This document shows positions 1 through 11,148 of a stretch of DNA of 47,736 bases, piece after piece. Source of the DNA: Gnetum montanum (taxonomy: Eukaryota > Streptophyta > Gnetopsida > Gnetales > Gnetaceae); contig MNCI01023269.1 of assembly GCA_015680685.1 (NCBI GenBank), forward strand, positions 54,301-102,036. Direction: 5' to 3'. Positions within the stretch are counted from its first letter, which is position 1. Each line of letters begins with the position of its first letter. Below the pieces are notes generated by a model that did not search any database, was not told the origin of the DNA, and was given only the letters and a program-made list of their open reading frames with translations. A program made the translations under genes and the position numbers.

Positions 1-1409
1 TCCAAATCCCTACGAAAGTTTACTCTCTTAGATTTTCCTACTAAACAGTCTTTGCAATCAGTTTGAGCATAAGGAAATATAGGAATGAGAGTCTGATTTT
101 GAAGTACTTTTAAGCTTGACTAGCCAATGTGTCCAATACGTCTATGCCATACTTCAGAATTTTCTGTATCAGAAACTGTTGCAATAGAGTTGCATGAATC
201 TGCCATCAATGTATATAAGCTGCCCTCCTTCTTTCCTTTCAGAATGGTCATGATTCCCTTGGAAATCCTCCAATGCCCACCTCCACTACTGAAATTCAGA
301 CCTAAATCATCCAGCTGTGGAACTGAAATCAACTTCTTTGTAACTTAAGGAACATGTCTAATGTTATCTATTGTCACCTTTGACATCCCTGCTTGTTGCA
401 AACTTATACTTCCAATTCCAAGAACTTTTAAAGCTTTTCCATTAGCAGCATATACAAAACTAGATTCAACTTTATGATAAGATGCAAAACAAGACTTATC
501 TGGACAAATATGAAAGGAGGCACCTGAGTCCATCAACCAGATGACACTGCTACATCCATCCGCCACCATTGTACATTGTTCTTGACTTAGACAACTGACG
601 TTTTCATCAGCTACATGTACCTCTGATGTTCCTTCTTCTGACTTCTTCTCCTTTCCTTTTCCTTTATTTTTCTGTGCTTTCTATGCAAAGCAATCCTTCT
701 TCAAATGACCTTTTTTCTTGCAGTACCAGCATTCTTGAGTTTGAGTTCTGCCATGTGATACTCCTCTGTTCGTGCTTCTCCCCCTACTTGGGAAACGTCT
801 CCTACTTCTACCTCTTTCCTCTGCTACATGAACATTTCCAGATCTAAAAGATTCATCTACTCTTCCTTCTGAATCCTGAAGGGTAGACTCAACCTGTTCA
901 AATGTCATAGATGAAACACTCATAGAAGTAGTAATAGATGTCACAATTGCAGACCAGGAATCAAGTAAGGAGTTTAACAAAGCATAGGATTTAACTAGAT
1001 CTGGAATAACAATTTTATATTCCTCCAACTTATTCAGATTTCCCATCATCTCATCCAAATGATCTTGAAAAGACACATCAGATCTCTTCTTGCATATAAA
1101 AACTTTCTGATAAATGTGAAAGGTATTCAAACCTAATACTTTGTCAAACCTATTCTTCAGCGTTTGCCACAGATTATGCGGATCCATATCCGATTTGATT
1201 GAGGCCAAAATCCCATTGCTTAGGGTAGGATGAATGAAATACAATGCCCTAGTCTTAATTTTCCTCCAATCAGTAGTTGACATTCCTGCTGGTTGAGAGG
1301 GATCTAGGGCCTCTTGGCAATCCTTTTGTGCTAAAACAACCTTCATCAAAATGCTCCAAACGTTCCAGTTCCTTCCTACCAATCTTTCTGTTGTTTGCAG
1401 CCTCTCCAT
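1..1409 (-). pseudogene. Ty1/copia gag-pol, 5' part, with in-frame stops
   Basis: This is the start of a copia-type polyprotein and runs off the left edge of the window. The ATG at 1409-1407 lies just inside the primer binding site. From N to C it shows a UBN2-type Gag, a CCHC zinc knuckle (CWYCKKKGHLKKDC, about 720-680), the aspartic protease motif WLMDSGASFHIC (about 540-500), the GAG-pre-integrase domain (VWHRRIGHIG, near 150-120) and the start of the integrase zinc finger (CKDC). The reading frame stays open in one phase across all of it, broken only by three stops: TAG at 681-683, TAA at 345-347 and TAG at 120-122. Each can come from CAG or CAA by one C-to-T change. Reverse transcriptase and RNase H would lie beyond position 1. 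The copy cannot make a full polyprotein unless the stops are read through, for which there is no evidence. Confidence 0.9.
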
Positions 1410-1422
1410 CTTTTTAAACCTT

Positions 1423-1434
1423 GCTTCGATACCA
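1423..1434 (-). other. copia primer binding site
   Basis: On the minus strand this reads TGGTATCGAAGC. It starts two bases after the LTR end and 13 bp before the gag ATG. It resembles the TGGTATCAGAGC site that plant copia elements use to prime from initiator Met-tRNA, with an AG/GA difference. Position and sequence together make this a confident call. Confidence 0.75.
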
Positions 1435-1436
1435 GT

Positions 1437-2116
1437 TGTTATAATCAGATCTGAAAACAATTAGATCTGAAAACACAGATATGAAAAACATAGATCTGAA
1501 AACACACTATAAATGCTCTAGAGAAATTATTAAAAACCTTACAGATCTGAATAAATCATTAGAGGCAAAATATTGCACTGTAAGAAACACTATAAACCAC
1601 TCTCAAAACATTCCAAACTCTAGCAAACATTTGTTGTGATAACAGAATGAAAGCAGAATGAAAACTGTAAAAAGAAAATAGCACAAGAACACAGAGAGTT
1701 ACGTGGTTCGGGCCTCTTTTACCCTACTTCCACAACAATGCTGATCTGCCTTCTATTCTTCTCAAATCTTAAGGACACAAGCCGTCCTTGCAACTTTTCA
1801 AACACACAATCTGTTATTCCAACAGATCTCAGATCAACACCAACAAGACTCACGTCTCCAAGGTAAAACCTTGATACAATACTTTCACTTTGAAGCACAC
1901 ACTAAAAGCTACCCCAAACCTTCTATTTATGATGAAACATGACAACCAAACCTCAATCCTCATACATGTGGGATAAAACACCAAGCTTCCTATATATGAG
2001 GAAACATTAGGACCAAACACCAATCTTAATACATGTGGGATAAAACACATCCCCACATCAAATGCAACATAAAAGGAAATACAACAATTAATGTATTTGT
2101 CTTCATTTTTTCAACA
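1437..2116 (-). mobile_element. copia 5' LTR
   Basis: The LTR is about 680 bp, bounded by TGTT at 1437 and AACA at 2116 (so TGTT...AACA on either strand), and directly abuts the primer binding site. It contains the motif ACGTGGTTCGGGCC (1701-1714) that is common in plant copia LTRs, and AT-rich TATA-like stretches near 1920-2000 on the minus strand. The other LTR is outside the window, so neither the target-site duplication nor the LTR-LTR divergence can be examined. The outer border at 2116 is inferred from the terminal inverted repeat alone. Confidence 0.65.
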
Positions 2117-5100
2117 TAGAGGGCCTACGTATCTCCTTTCCTTATTAGACTTAACAAGTTATTGATAGGATGAGACCTTATCACTTCTCATAATTCTAGG
2201 AATTGATGCATCTATTGCATATCATTTATCTTTAGTAGCACTATGTTACCTTAAAAACTAGCTTTGTCTAAGGAGATTACTAATGCTCTGCATTACTTGC
2301 GAAGCTAGAAAACATCAAACATATGTGTGACTCACTTGTTTCAAGTTTTATTTTATAAGCAACACCAATGGATGTGGTTGGATATACTCCTAGTCTTCCA
2401 CTATGTTTCCGCATACAAGATCATTTAATCTATCATAGGCTTGAAACAATGGTTGGGAATAAAATATATATAGGTTTCAAGAATTGTGCCCATCAATGTG
2501 GTGTTACATTTCTACATTGAGGGCCATCCAACTCGAAGAATCTGGTAATGAGTTGGGTTATCTTCGGGTTCTAAACTACATAAGCAAGGCATGGCTCAAT
2601 CATTATTTTTGGACTACACCTCGATATACCCTTAAGATAGGTGATTGGGGATCGTACGTGAGGTGGATACACACTTACAAATAGCACCTGCATCATTGAA
2701 AACTTTCAAGTGTTGTGCAACTCAACCCCCTTGGGTCCAATGGCTCAAGATATTAAGCCAAAGTAAGCATATGTACGGGTAGGGTTGGATAGTGATGCTT
2801 ATCTTCACATCCAGGACAAGGTTTATACAAAATCAATAAAGAATGCAACCTAGCCATTCAAGGTATGGGGATGAATATATTATTATTAAAATGATTAGTT
2901 AATGATTCTTTAAAATACTACATGCTTCACACAATGCACACTAATCAAATGCATCATCCACCTAATTACTAACTATGAGTTTAGGTGAATTGCTTATCCT
3001 AGGGCCCAAAGGGCTTATAATCATAATTCATGTGGGTTAATTTTATGGAAAGCAAGTAAACATACATGATCACACACATTTTCTTTCTTTCTTTAATGAA
3101 CAAATAAAATAATATGGTTGCTAATACATTGTAGCAAAAATAAATAAACAATATTTACTTTGCATAAAAGGAAAATCTAACTATGGCAAAATGTACAAAA
3201 CATTCATGTAAAGAAAGACTTACTCCAAGGAGACCTCCAGGCTTCCAAGATGCAACATTCTCATTATACAAATGAAAGAAGTAACTGTGCATCTCAAGTG
3301 TATTTTAAATGCCATAGAATGGAGAGAGTTACAATAGTTAGGGTTTGTTTTTCATAGGACAAGTAGACAATGTTTTTCTCGATTTTCAAGCATCCAAAGT
3401 TGGGCAAACAAAGTCTGAAAGTAGGGCCTAAAATTTCAGCAATATTTAGGGGAGATTGAGGGCCTGAAAATAAATCTGAAATTATAATCCACACAGCTTA
3501 TGGTAGTTTGGTTTTGACAAGGTGTTGTTTTGTTTTGTTTTGTTTCCTTTTTTTTTTCCTTTCAGCCTAAGGTATCTTTCAGGCTTTGCAATATCAATGT
3601 TTGGGAGATAGAAGTTTGGGGAATATATTACTAGCTAAAAAAAATAATGATAATAATAACAGTAACAGTCCCCCTTTTTCTTTTTTACTTAAGCTAAAAC
3701 AGAGAACATAAAATCTCTAAATTCTTTTTTTTTAAAGAGAAACAAAGGCAGATTCTATGTGTGATGGTTGTCATTTACATTTTTCTATTTTTACTATTAT
3801 CTAAGAAATAAGAAAACAGCAAACACTAGATAACAGAAACTAAAGAAAAGGAATAACAGTCTCTATGCTAACATTTTTTAAATAATCAAAATTCTGATTT
3901 TATGGAGCAGAAAACAAACAAAATCCCATGTGCAATATGGAAAGGAGAAACAACACTAAAATTTGATATACGCTAAATTTGAACACCATTAAGGATTAAC
4001 ATGGTTCCAAACTTTGACATTTTCATTAATAAATTTTCTAGCCTCTAATGTTTTTATATTGAGAGAATTGTAGGCTTGAATAAAGGACCATTTAACAATG
4101 ATTTGGGACATGCCAACTCTCTTAGAAACCACTCAAAATTGATCCAAAAATGAGCCAAAAAACAGAGCATATGTGACACCAAAAATCCTCAATATGCATA
4201 GCTTTATTTTTAATATTAAAATGACTACTAAATGGATCCTTTGGCCATTCAGCTATGCTACATCAAGTCTTTCCAACCCTATAGCATCTTGTAGCCCACA
4301 CAAGAAGAACATGGGTTGGATAAAATGGTGGGGGCTAATGCCATCAAACACCTCCAAGAACTAAGCCCTTGTAACCCACATAAGATATCACTAGCCTTGG
4401 ATAGAATAATCGGGGACATTTCTTTTATAGAACAAAAATGATCACAAGCACATGACACAAGAAAATGCTAACTCAATAGCCTAAAACATGCATGCCGAAA
4501 ATCAGATCCAAGACACATGAGAGACTCTATGCATGATTCACAATTCACAAGAAATTCCACATGTCCTCATGAAATAATCCTCACTTGTCCAAGCCAATAC
4601 AATTTCAAAAACCTACTAAAAATTTTGTACAACAAGGGTTTGAAATACACACCTTTAAAGTTGAACTTGATCAATTTGGGGAGGGAGAAGACACCTCAAA
4701 GTTGGATTGTTTTCCCTGCCAATAGCCTCAAAAAATTAGCTTCAAATTGTAGGTCTAAGGTGCTACCAAAATCCCTTCACAAAATTAGAGAAAACAGTCC
4801 ATTGAATTAGCCAAACAGTCCCCAAAAATCAGTTCCAAAAGCCTCCAACAACAGCAGCAAAATCTACCTTCCAAGAGCCCACAACAACACTGAAGACAAC
4901 CCAAGAGATGGCTGAGAACAAGCAAGGAACAACCACTCTTCCTCTCCTCTCCTCAACTAGCATAGTCTCCCATTCCTTGACCAAAAGTGAAAATAAGAAC
5001 AAACACCCCCTCTATTTATAGGATGGAGGAGACCCTAGGGTTTGGGTAAAGACCTGTGTACAAAAGTTTACACAATAAACAAAGAGTAGATAACTCATTC

Positions 5101-7272
5101 TTCAAAAATCCTTTTTTTATTCATGGCATCATTGTTACTTGACTTGGACAAGCAAGCTCTTATGAGAGAGTAACATGTGAAATTGACAACACTCAAGGGA
5201 GTCACATGGCCCCTATTAAATGAGTCATTAGTCCCTTTTTCAGCCATTAAAATGAAGTGGACAATTTGCATATAAATAAAATAGATGTCATCATAGGCAT
5301 GTCATAGAGCATACATCGCCATCCCACATTGACTTTTTCATGGCCTCACCTTTTTGTCTTATTCTAAATCACTTTTTGGTTCATATGCTATGAGGGTTTC
5401 TAATTTAATTTTGGCTTGTTATCTATTTACCATGTTTTCTGTAATTGATCTAGTAAAAATCATTGATACAATACTTTTTATCCATCCAACATTTTATGCA
5501 ATCCAACATTTTATGCATGTCAAGCTAGTTTTTATGAGCACAAACATGTTATAACTACCATGCTGTAAATTAATATTTTGATTGAATCAAGAAAAATATG
5601 GTATTGCTAGGTATTTTTTCAATAGTTTAACATTAAAATCTCAAAATTGAAAAAATTAATTGTAGATCTATACTCTAGCTGTAAAATTAATTGTAGATCT
5701 ATACTCTAGCTGTAAAATTGAGTTGCTCCACCAAATTTGAGTGTGATTCAACAACTTTGAATTTGACGTATTTTAAGGAATTAAATATTCAAAATTCTAA
5801 CTTAACGTCAAAATAATTCATGGATCCACATCACATTAATTTCCTAGTATTATTTTAAAATAATGCTAGACTATGCAATGCCCAGTTATTAATAAAGATT
5901 AGACAAAAATTAGAAATAAATAGAAATCATGCTTATGTCACCCAAACAAAGGTCTTCATATTACTAAGAAACATTAGGGACATCTACAAATGTATATAAG
6001 CTTTACAACAAATTAAAGTCTAAATATTTAATAGAGTACTAAGGTCACATGTACAAATGTGGGATATTACACTTTTTATGTAGTTTATCAGATGCTTCAT
6101 GTGAATCCCAAGTTGTAAACTATATTATTATTTAAAAATTTGTTAAGGTTCATTTATCCACAAAACCATGATCAAAGCTGTAATGAGAAAAAACATGTTA
6201 CATTAATGTCTTAACTGAAAATGTTTATAAAATATTAAACATAGTACTACAAAGTAGCTATGAATCAAGTGCATCTAGTGGTATGCTAGTGTTTCTCCAT
6301 CATTTTGCCCTTTAACTTCCATAAATAAAATTGAGCTTCTTGAATTATTTAGAATCCACTCTCTTAACTCTAAATTCCTCCATTACCGACTGTACACACA
6401 ATAGCAGATGCACATTGTTTCTAACTTTTGTATACTTTGCTTTCATTAACTTCTAATTATGTCATAGTTTAATTAGCTTTTATTAAAATTTTTTAGCTTT
6501 GATTAAAATTAGTCATAGCTTAATTTTTTGTAATGATGAATTTTGATTTGGAATATTTTTAGCTTAAGTAAACTGTAAATATTTTATTATATTATTTTGG
6601 ATGATTTTTTTATCAAAGTTGCTTGTTTTGTTACTTTTATGAAAAATTCGTTTAGATTACTTTAACCTTGAAAAAGTGGGTAGGGGAAAATCGCCAAATT
6701 TTTTATCATTTCAATCAGAGAGATAACATTCCTCTTTTGCAAAATGAACATTCTATATAAACTCTTAAGAAACCATCCAAGGTGCCTCAAACCATATGGA
6801 TCTTTTTTAAAGAATTCCATTCCAACAAGCCATCCATCTGTGAAAGTTTACAGATTTATTTGATGCTTCACATGTAGTAGAAATATGGCCAAAATCATAT
6901 GAAGAATTGAATCATTAGCAGTGCATCAGGAACATTGATTTTCCAAATTTTCAATGCAAGAAAGCCCTCTTCATGTAAACATTTATTTAAAGAACATAGC
7001 ATTTATTTGATGTTACATTCACAGTAGTAACTTTGTTGATATTTTAGCATCTCCAGAAACATATAAAGATAATTCGAGCAAACTCTTTGATTATTCTAAT
7101 GTGTTGTGCTAGCAAATTATTTTAATTTATCCCGTCCTTTTTAGGATTGGCTTGTTAAAATTTATTAATTTTCTATAGCTGGGTTTAAGTCGATTCTCTT
7201 TTTATTATTATTCTAATAAATTATTTGATTTCACTAACATTTTTTGGTGGTACTTTTCATGTTGATATGCAG
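2117..7272. other. 5.2 kb with no recognisable gene; decayed repeats
   Basis: No exon or ORF here could be tied to a known family. An open stretch at 2484-2684 (plus, 66 codons) is not recognised. The stretch around 4100-5070 looks like an old LTR on the minus strand: it is stop-dense and has a TATA-like CCTATAAATAG (reading minus, about 5022-5012) close to a purine/pyrimidine-biased leader. Short perfect tandem duplications occur at about 5488-5521 (17-bp unit) and 5652-5713 (31-bp unit). Upstream exons of ORC3 would be expected here if the introns are short, but none was identified. Confidence 0.4.
5652..5713. repeat. 31-bp perfect tandem duplication
   Basis: Two adjacent identical 31-bp copies begin at 5652 and 5683, each containing TTGTAGATCTATACTCTAGC. 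It is a simple local duplication in non-coding DNA. No function is apparent. Confidence 0.9.
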
Positions 7273-8999
7273 ACAGTACTTTCGACCACTTGGGTTGATG
7301 CCTTTTCATGAAATAGTCTGCTACAATCAAGTTGATACCTTAAAGTCGGTAAGATATGTTCAGTGAATCTTTCGAAGTTTATGTAAGATCTGAAAGGTTC
7401 TAAAATGTCAGTTGATATCTTTTAAATGTATCGTCTTTCCATTTTTCTGAAAGCAAAAGTACCCGACTGGTTTCTGTTCCATAAAATGCGATCTTTCTGT
7501 AACGTTGGAGTTTGCATGGTTTAATTTTGAGGGGTGAGGTTTATTGAATTCCATATTGAAGGTGCTTGTTTTTAGTTTTCTTTTTGATTCATTTTTAAAT
7601 GTTTACATAACAAATTTGACTTCTCACTACACACTTTACGTAGTTTCAATCACATTGAAATCTCACAAAGGCAACGTAGGCTACGCCAGTTTTATTTGAT
7701 TCTGGCGTTACTAGTCCCGTTATCAATTCCAAAGTTTGGCTTCTCTTCGAATAAGTCAGGTCAGAGTCGGTCGAGATTTGAATCCGTCGTTATGCCATAC
7801 TGCTTAATTAATTACCTTACTGTTATGCAAATTGTTTTAAAAAATTTTCATTTATAGCTATTTTAAGTTTTTCACTAGCGATTGCTTGCTTGATTTTTTT
7901 TTTCGAAGTTTGTCATAAACATGTTGGTTTCCTCTGCTTGGGCTATTTGGTATGCTGTCTCAAGTGTGTGACATCTACAGGCACTTTTAGGAGACACCAG
8001 GAAAACTATTCAAAGAGATCTTATGAATTTCCAAAACGTGCTACAATGTGACTGCTGCAGAAATAAAGTCGGTGTTTATTCATCCATGCATGATACTTCT
8101 CTTGTGTAAGCATATGTGCCAATTATACGTGACATGGTTCTCGCTTGTATAGAGGGGTAGAAATTGATTTTGGTCACTTTTTTGCAGATACAATTTGGCT
8201 CAAGAACATGGTGACGTGGTTAATGTTCATGATTGCTATCAATCGTTTAGAACCATAATATCAGAAACAGAACAGACTAAGGGAGGCACTGAAAAGACAA
8301 AACTTAAAAAGCAGAGGTCCGCGAATGGTCAATCTCAAACAGATAGAGCAATGATTCAGTATCCTTTTCCCCATTTGATAAAATGCTTAAATTTGAAGAT
8401 ATCTTTTAGTAATAAACATAAATAAAAAATAAAAACCCTAGAGGTTTACATCTACAGACCTTTCACAAACGTACCTTGACATTGTTTAGGGAGGGTTTCA
8501 TGAAGGGTTAAAAATCAGTAAAGAAAATAAAAACACAGTGATAGCAACGAACTTGGGATGTAGTGCATGCAATGGCAGAAGGCAAGAAGGCAGAGGGGAA
8601 CATCATTTTAAAGATATCATTAACATTCTTCAGTTAGGAAGATTCATATACCTGTAATTTTTCCTTCAATTAGAGGGAAGACGATAATTTCTTCTGTTTT
8701 CTTTTGTCACATTTTTCAAACAAATTATTGAACGTTTGTTTACGGCATATTCATGTCAATAAGAATCTGTGACTTAACGCATCTTCAGAGCAAGGTTTTG
8801 CAAAGCCATTACAGAGCTTCAAATTGCCGGATTGTTTCGAATGCCCACCAAGAGACGCCCAGATTATCTTCAACGAGTTGCCTTTGGTTTGTGCTCCAAA
8901 ACCTGCTTTTTTCCCGCCATAATTAGTGTTCATCCATCATTGTTTGCTACATTTCTGCCAGCGAGTTCAGACATCATAAATATCCTTGCAGGATCATAA
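7273..8999 (+). CDS. ORC3: ORC3, origin recognition complex subunit 3 (last four exons)
   Basis: ORC3 is part of the nuclear complex that marks replication origins and helps load the MCM helicase. Four exons join in consistent phase: 7273-7348, 7981-8105, 8188-8358 and 8789-8999. All have GT donors and AG acceptors. They give 193 residues and a stop (8997-8999). Conserved ORC3 C-terminal blocks are visible in order: MPFHEIVCYNQVDTLKS; LLGDTRKTIQRDL with a CDCC motif and SSMHDTSLVY; LAQEHGDVVNVHDCYQSF; and ARFCKAITELQIAGLFRMPT followed by KRRPDY and the usual ending QRVAFGL. Plant ORC3 normally stops there. Here the next codon is TGC (8892-8894), so the frame runs on for 35 residues. A charged low-complexity linker (about 8270-8345) precedes the last exon. 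The N-terminal three quarters (AAA+-like part) was not found upstream, so this is either the end of a gene with very long introns or a 5'-truncated copy. The family assignment is by recognition of motifs from memory, not by a search. Confidence 0.8.
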
Positions 9000-9436
9000 T
9001 TCTACAGCGGAAACCAAAGCAAATATAATAAAAATACCGAAAGAACCAAGGCAAAACCAGTTATCTACCATGATGCACGGATATGAACATGGAATTAGGA
9101 ACCAGAATGTAGTGACTACAATTCTCTTAAATTTGAGTGGATTAGCACCCTGTGTATTATATTCTCAAATTTTAAGGAATTTACATGAGGGTAACAGAGT
9201 TTTAAGTTGTCAGGAAAAGCAGAGATATAATTGGTAGAAATAATATCAGGTACTAACCTTGATTTGCAATGGTCTCCAGCGCCAGGCATTGGAGTCATTC
9301 CGCTTTGCTCACGACGCAATTTTTAAGTTTTCTGTTTCTTTTGGCTTATTTATAATTCAGGAACGTGAATCGTTATATTAGGAAATATTTCTGCTTTTGG
9401 ATTTACACGGCCGATCCTTGCTTGGTTGCTACCCTT
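9000..9436. other. 3' flank of ORC3
   Basis: No gene is supported here. A short minus-strand arrangement (a TATA-like TTATAAATA near 9356-9348 and an ATG near 9300 before a GTTAGT donor) superficially resembles a first exon, but no continuation in frame could be found. Confidence 0.4.
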
Positions 9437-9795
9437 TGTGCTCTCTGCAAATAGCTATTTCCAATAATACATCATATGCACTTTAGCTATGTTAACCATG
9501 TGTTGGAGGAATGCTGAGCAAGGCAATGGAATTGCGATATTTGAAAATTTTTTGATATTTCATGGGCTCGTCGTTAAAAGAATATATTAACCATAAATGA
9601 GCAAATCAGTGAAGCGACCAACTGGGCTGTGCTTGTGCTCTCTACAAAGAATTATATACGATAATATATCATATGCACTCATTCCCTGGGGTTATGTTAA
9701 CCATGGGTTGAAAGGAATGATAAGTACGGTGATGAAATTGCAATATTTTAAAACATTTTGATAGTGAGTGGGTTCGTTATTAAAAACATATATTG
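9437..9795. repeat. Diverged tandem duplication, ~197-bp period
   Basis: Two copies of a ~155-bp segment begin at 9437 and 9634, each starting TGTGCTCTCT. Both continue with a CATATCATATGCAC-like block, a GTTAACCATG block, a GGAATG...GGCAATGGAATTGC-like block and a run of A/T. The identity is high enough to recognise by eye but with many substitutions and small indels. No coding function is apparent. Confidence 0.75.
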
Positions 9796-9942
9796 ATTAC
9801 AAATAGAATGACTATATGAGTAGACAATCTTAGAATTGGAAGGTTATTTCTTGTTTTTATTGTTGATTAGGGATTAAGCATGTGATGTACTCTGAATTTT
9901 TCTTTTCTTTATTATTATTATTTTTTGGGGTCTAACACTCAT

Positions 9943-10278
9943 CATCATTCTTTTAGTTTCCAATGCCCTAAATAAAATTATGTGGATGGTTTACACCAAA
10001 TCATTATCTTCATCATCTTAAGCATGTTTTAACAAAATAGGGTAGGCTACATGAGATTTTTTGTTCTTCATTCACATCTATGAAAAGCTAGGTTTTTGTT
10101 TATTTGCAATTTCTTAATCATCTTCAATTGTAATTTTCCATGTTTTTATTGGTCTTCCTTTTGATGGCTTTCCTAGAATAGTAATGTAGCAACTTTTTTC
10201 TATAGGTTTGTTATCTACTTTTGTTTGCATGTCCAAACTATCTAAGGCATTATTCTTTATAACTTATTTGAAATAGAG
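9943..10278 (-). mobile_element. Au-like SINE (copy 1) with shared flank
   Basis: On the minus strand the segment carries the Au-type 3' end: a TGTAGCC(A/T)ACCCC-like box, a TTTTGTT box, then a GAT-rich tail (about 10021-9999). It aligns with 28638-28967 over its whole length and with the SINE at 32022-32320 over the 3' half, including the shared block around ATTTGCAAATAAACAAA. The alignment with 28638-28967 continues about 50 bp past the SINE tail, so the two copies share older flanking sequence. Confidence 0.6.
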
Positions 10279-11148
10279 GCCACTTTGAGTGTTCTTCAAA
10301 TGTTTGTATTGTGCAGTCCATTTTAACCAATAACATTTAACATCTATCTAAGCATTTGCATTTATGCTACATTGATTGTGTGGTTATGTCAACCTAGGAA
10401 TTTGCATAAATTTAATTTAATGCTATTAGATGCATTTTAATAGATTAGCTTATTGTTATTATTATTGTTGTTGTTCTTGTTAATTTTCTACATAAGTGAA
10501 TGCAATTTGCTTGTTAGGATATTTTGTCAAAATTTCCTATCATTTGTTTTACTATTTAATTTCAATCATAGATCTTCTGAATATTTTATGATTAAATGTT
10601 AAAATCCAATTATTCCAAGAAGTTTTTCACTTCGTTAGTTGTCATGCCTTTACAATGAATCTAGGCTATTAAACAAAAAAACATCAACTCTACCGATGAG
10701 GAAGGTTGTGCAATGTGATAATGGGTGCAACTGCATGCAACGAATCTAGGCTATTAAACAAAGGACACTAAGGCATGCAATTGAGGTGTAGAAATAAGGT
10801 GTGTGCAAAGTTGTCTGTATGCAGCAGCCATCCAACAAGAGGGCATCCAACAAGAGGGCACCCAGTGGTTGATTACAAGAGAAGAAACTTAATCCAACAA
10901 GTACATGGAATTGAAAGAACAAATCATTAATACCTACATTGCAAAAATAGACAAGTTAGAGTAGCTTAGAAAAAGAAACTCCTACGCTCACAACAATTAG
11001 AAAGAAGAAACAAACTAGGTACACCTAGAGATCTTAGACATAATGGAATTGGAATCATTAGAAATGAAAGCCATACCAACAATGTTAGAATATGCATTTT
11101 TGAACAACAAGAAGTAGGTGATTATCAACACCAACCTAGACAAAGAAT
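10279..11148. other. Low-complexity and short-duplication stretch before gypsy pol
   Basis: No gene was identified. A 21-bp segment, GAATCTAGGCTATTAAACAA and one more A, occurs twice (about 10656 and 10741). A 16-bp unit, CATCCAACAAGAGGGC, is tandemly doubled near 10829-10860. From about 10880 the sequence may be decayed coding DNA of the adjacent gypsy element, but frames are lost. No LTR matching the downstream LTR (18979-19860) was found here, so the element is 5'-truncated or its left part is unrecognisable. Confidence 0.4.

Noticed and set aside
2484-2684. 66-codon ORF as a conserved gene
   Set aside because: No family was recognised, there is no matching flanking exon, and the surrounding frames are full of stops.
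8751-9319. Minus-strand exons (an ATG near 9300 and a segment reading NYDPARIFMMSELAGRN) as a gene convergent with ORC3
   Set aside because: The two pieces join only in a phase that hits a stop upstream or downstream. The second piece is the reverse complement of the ORC3 last exon tail, so it is most simply a shadow.
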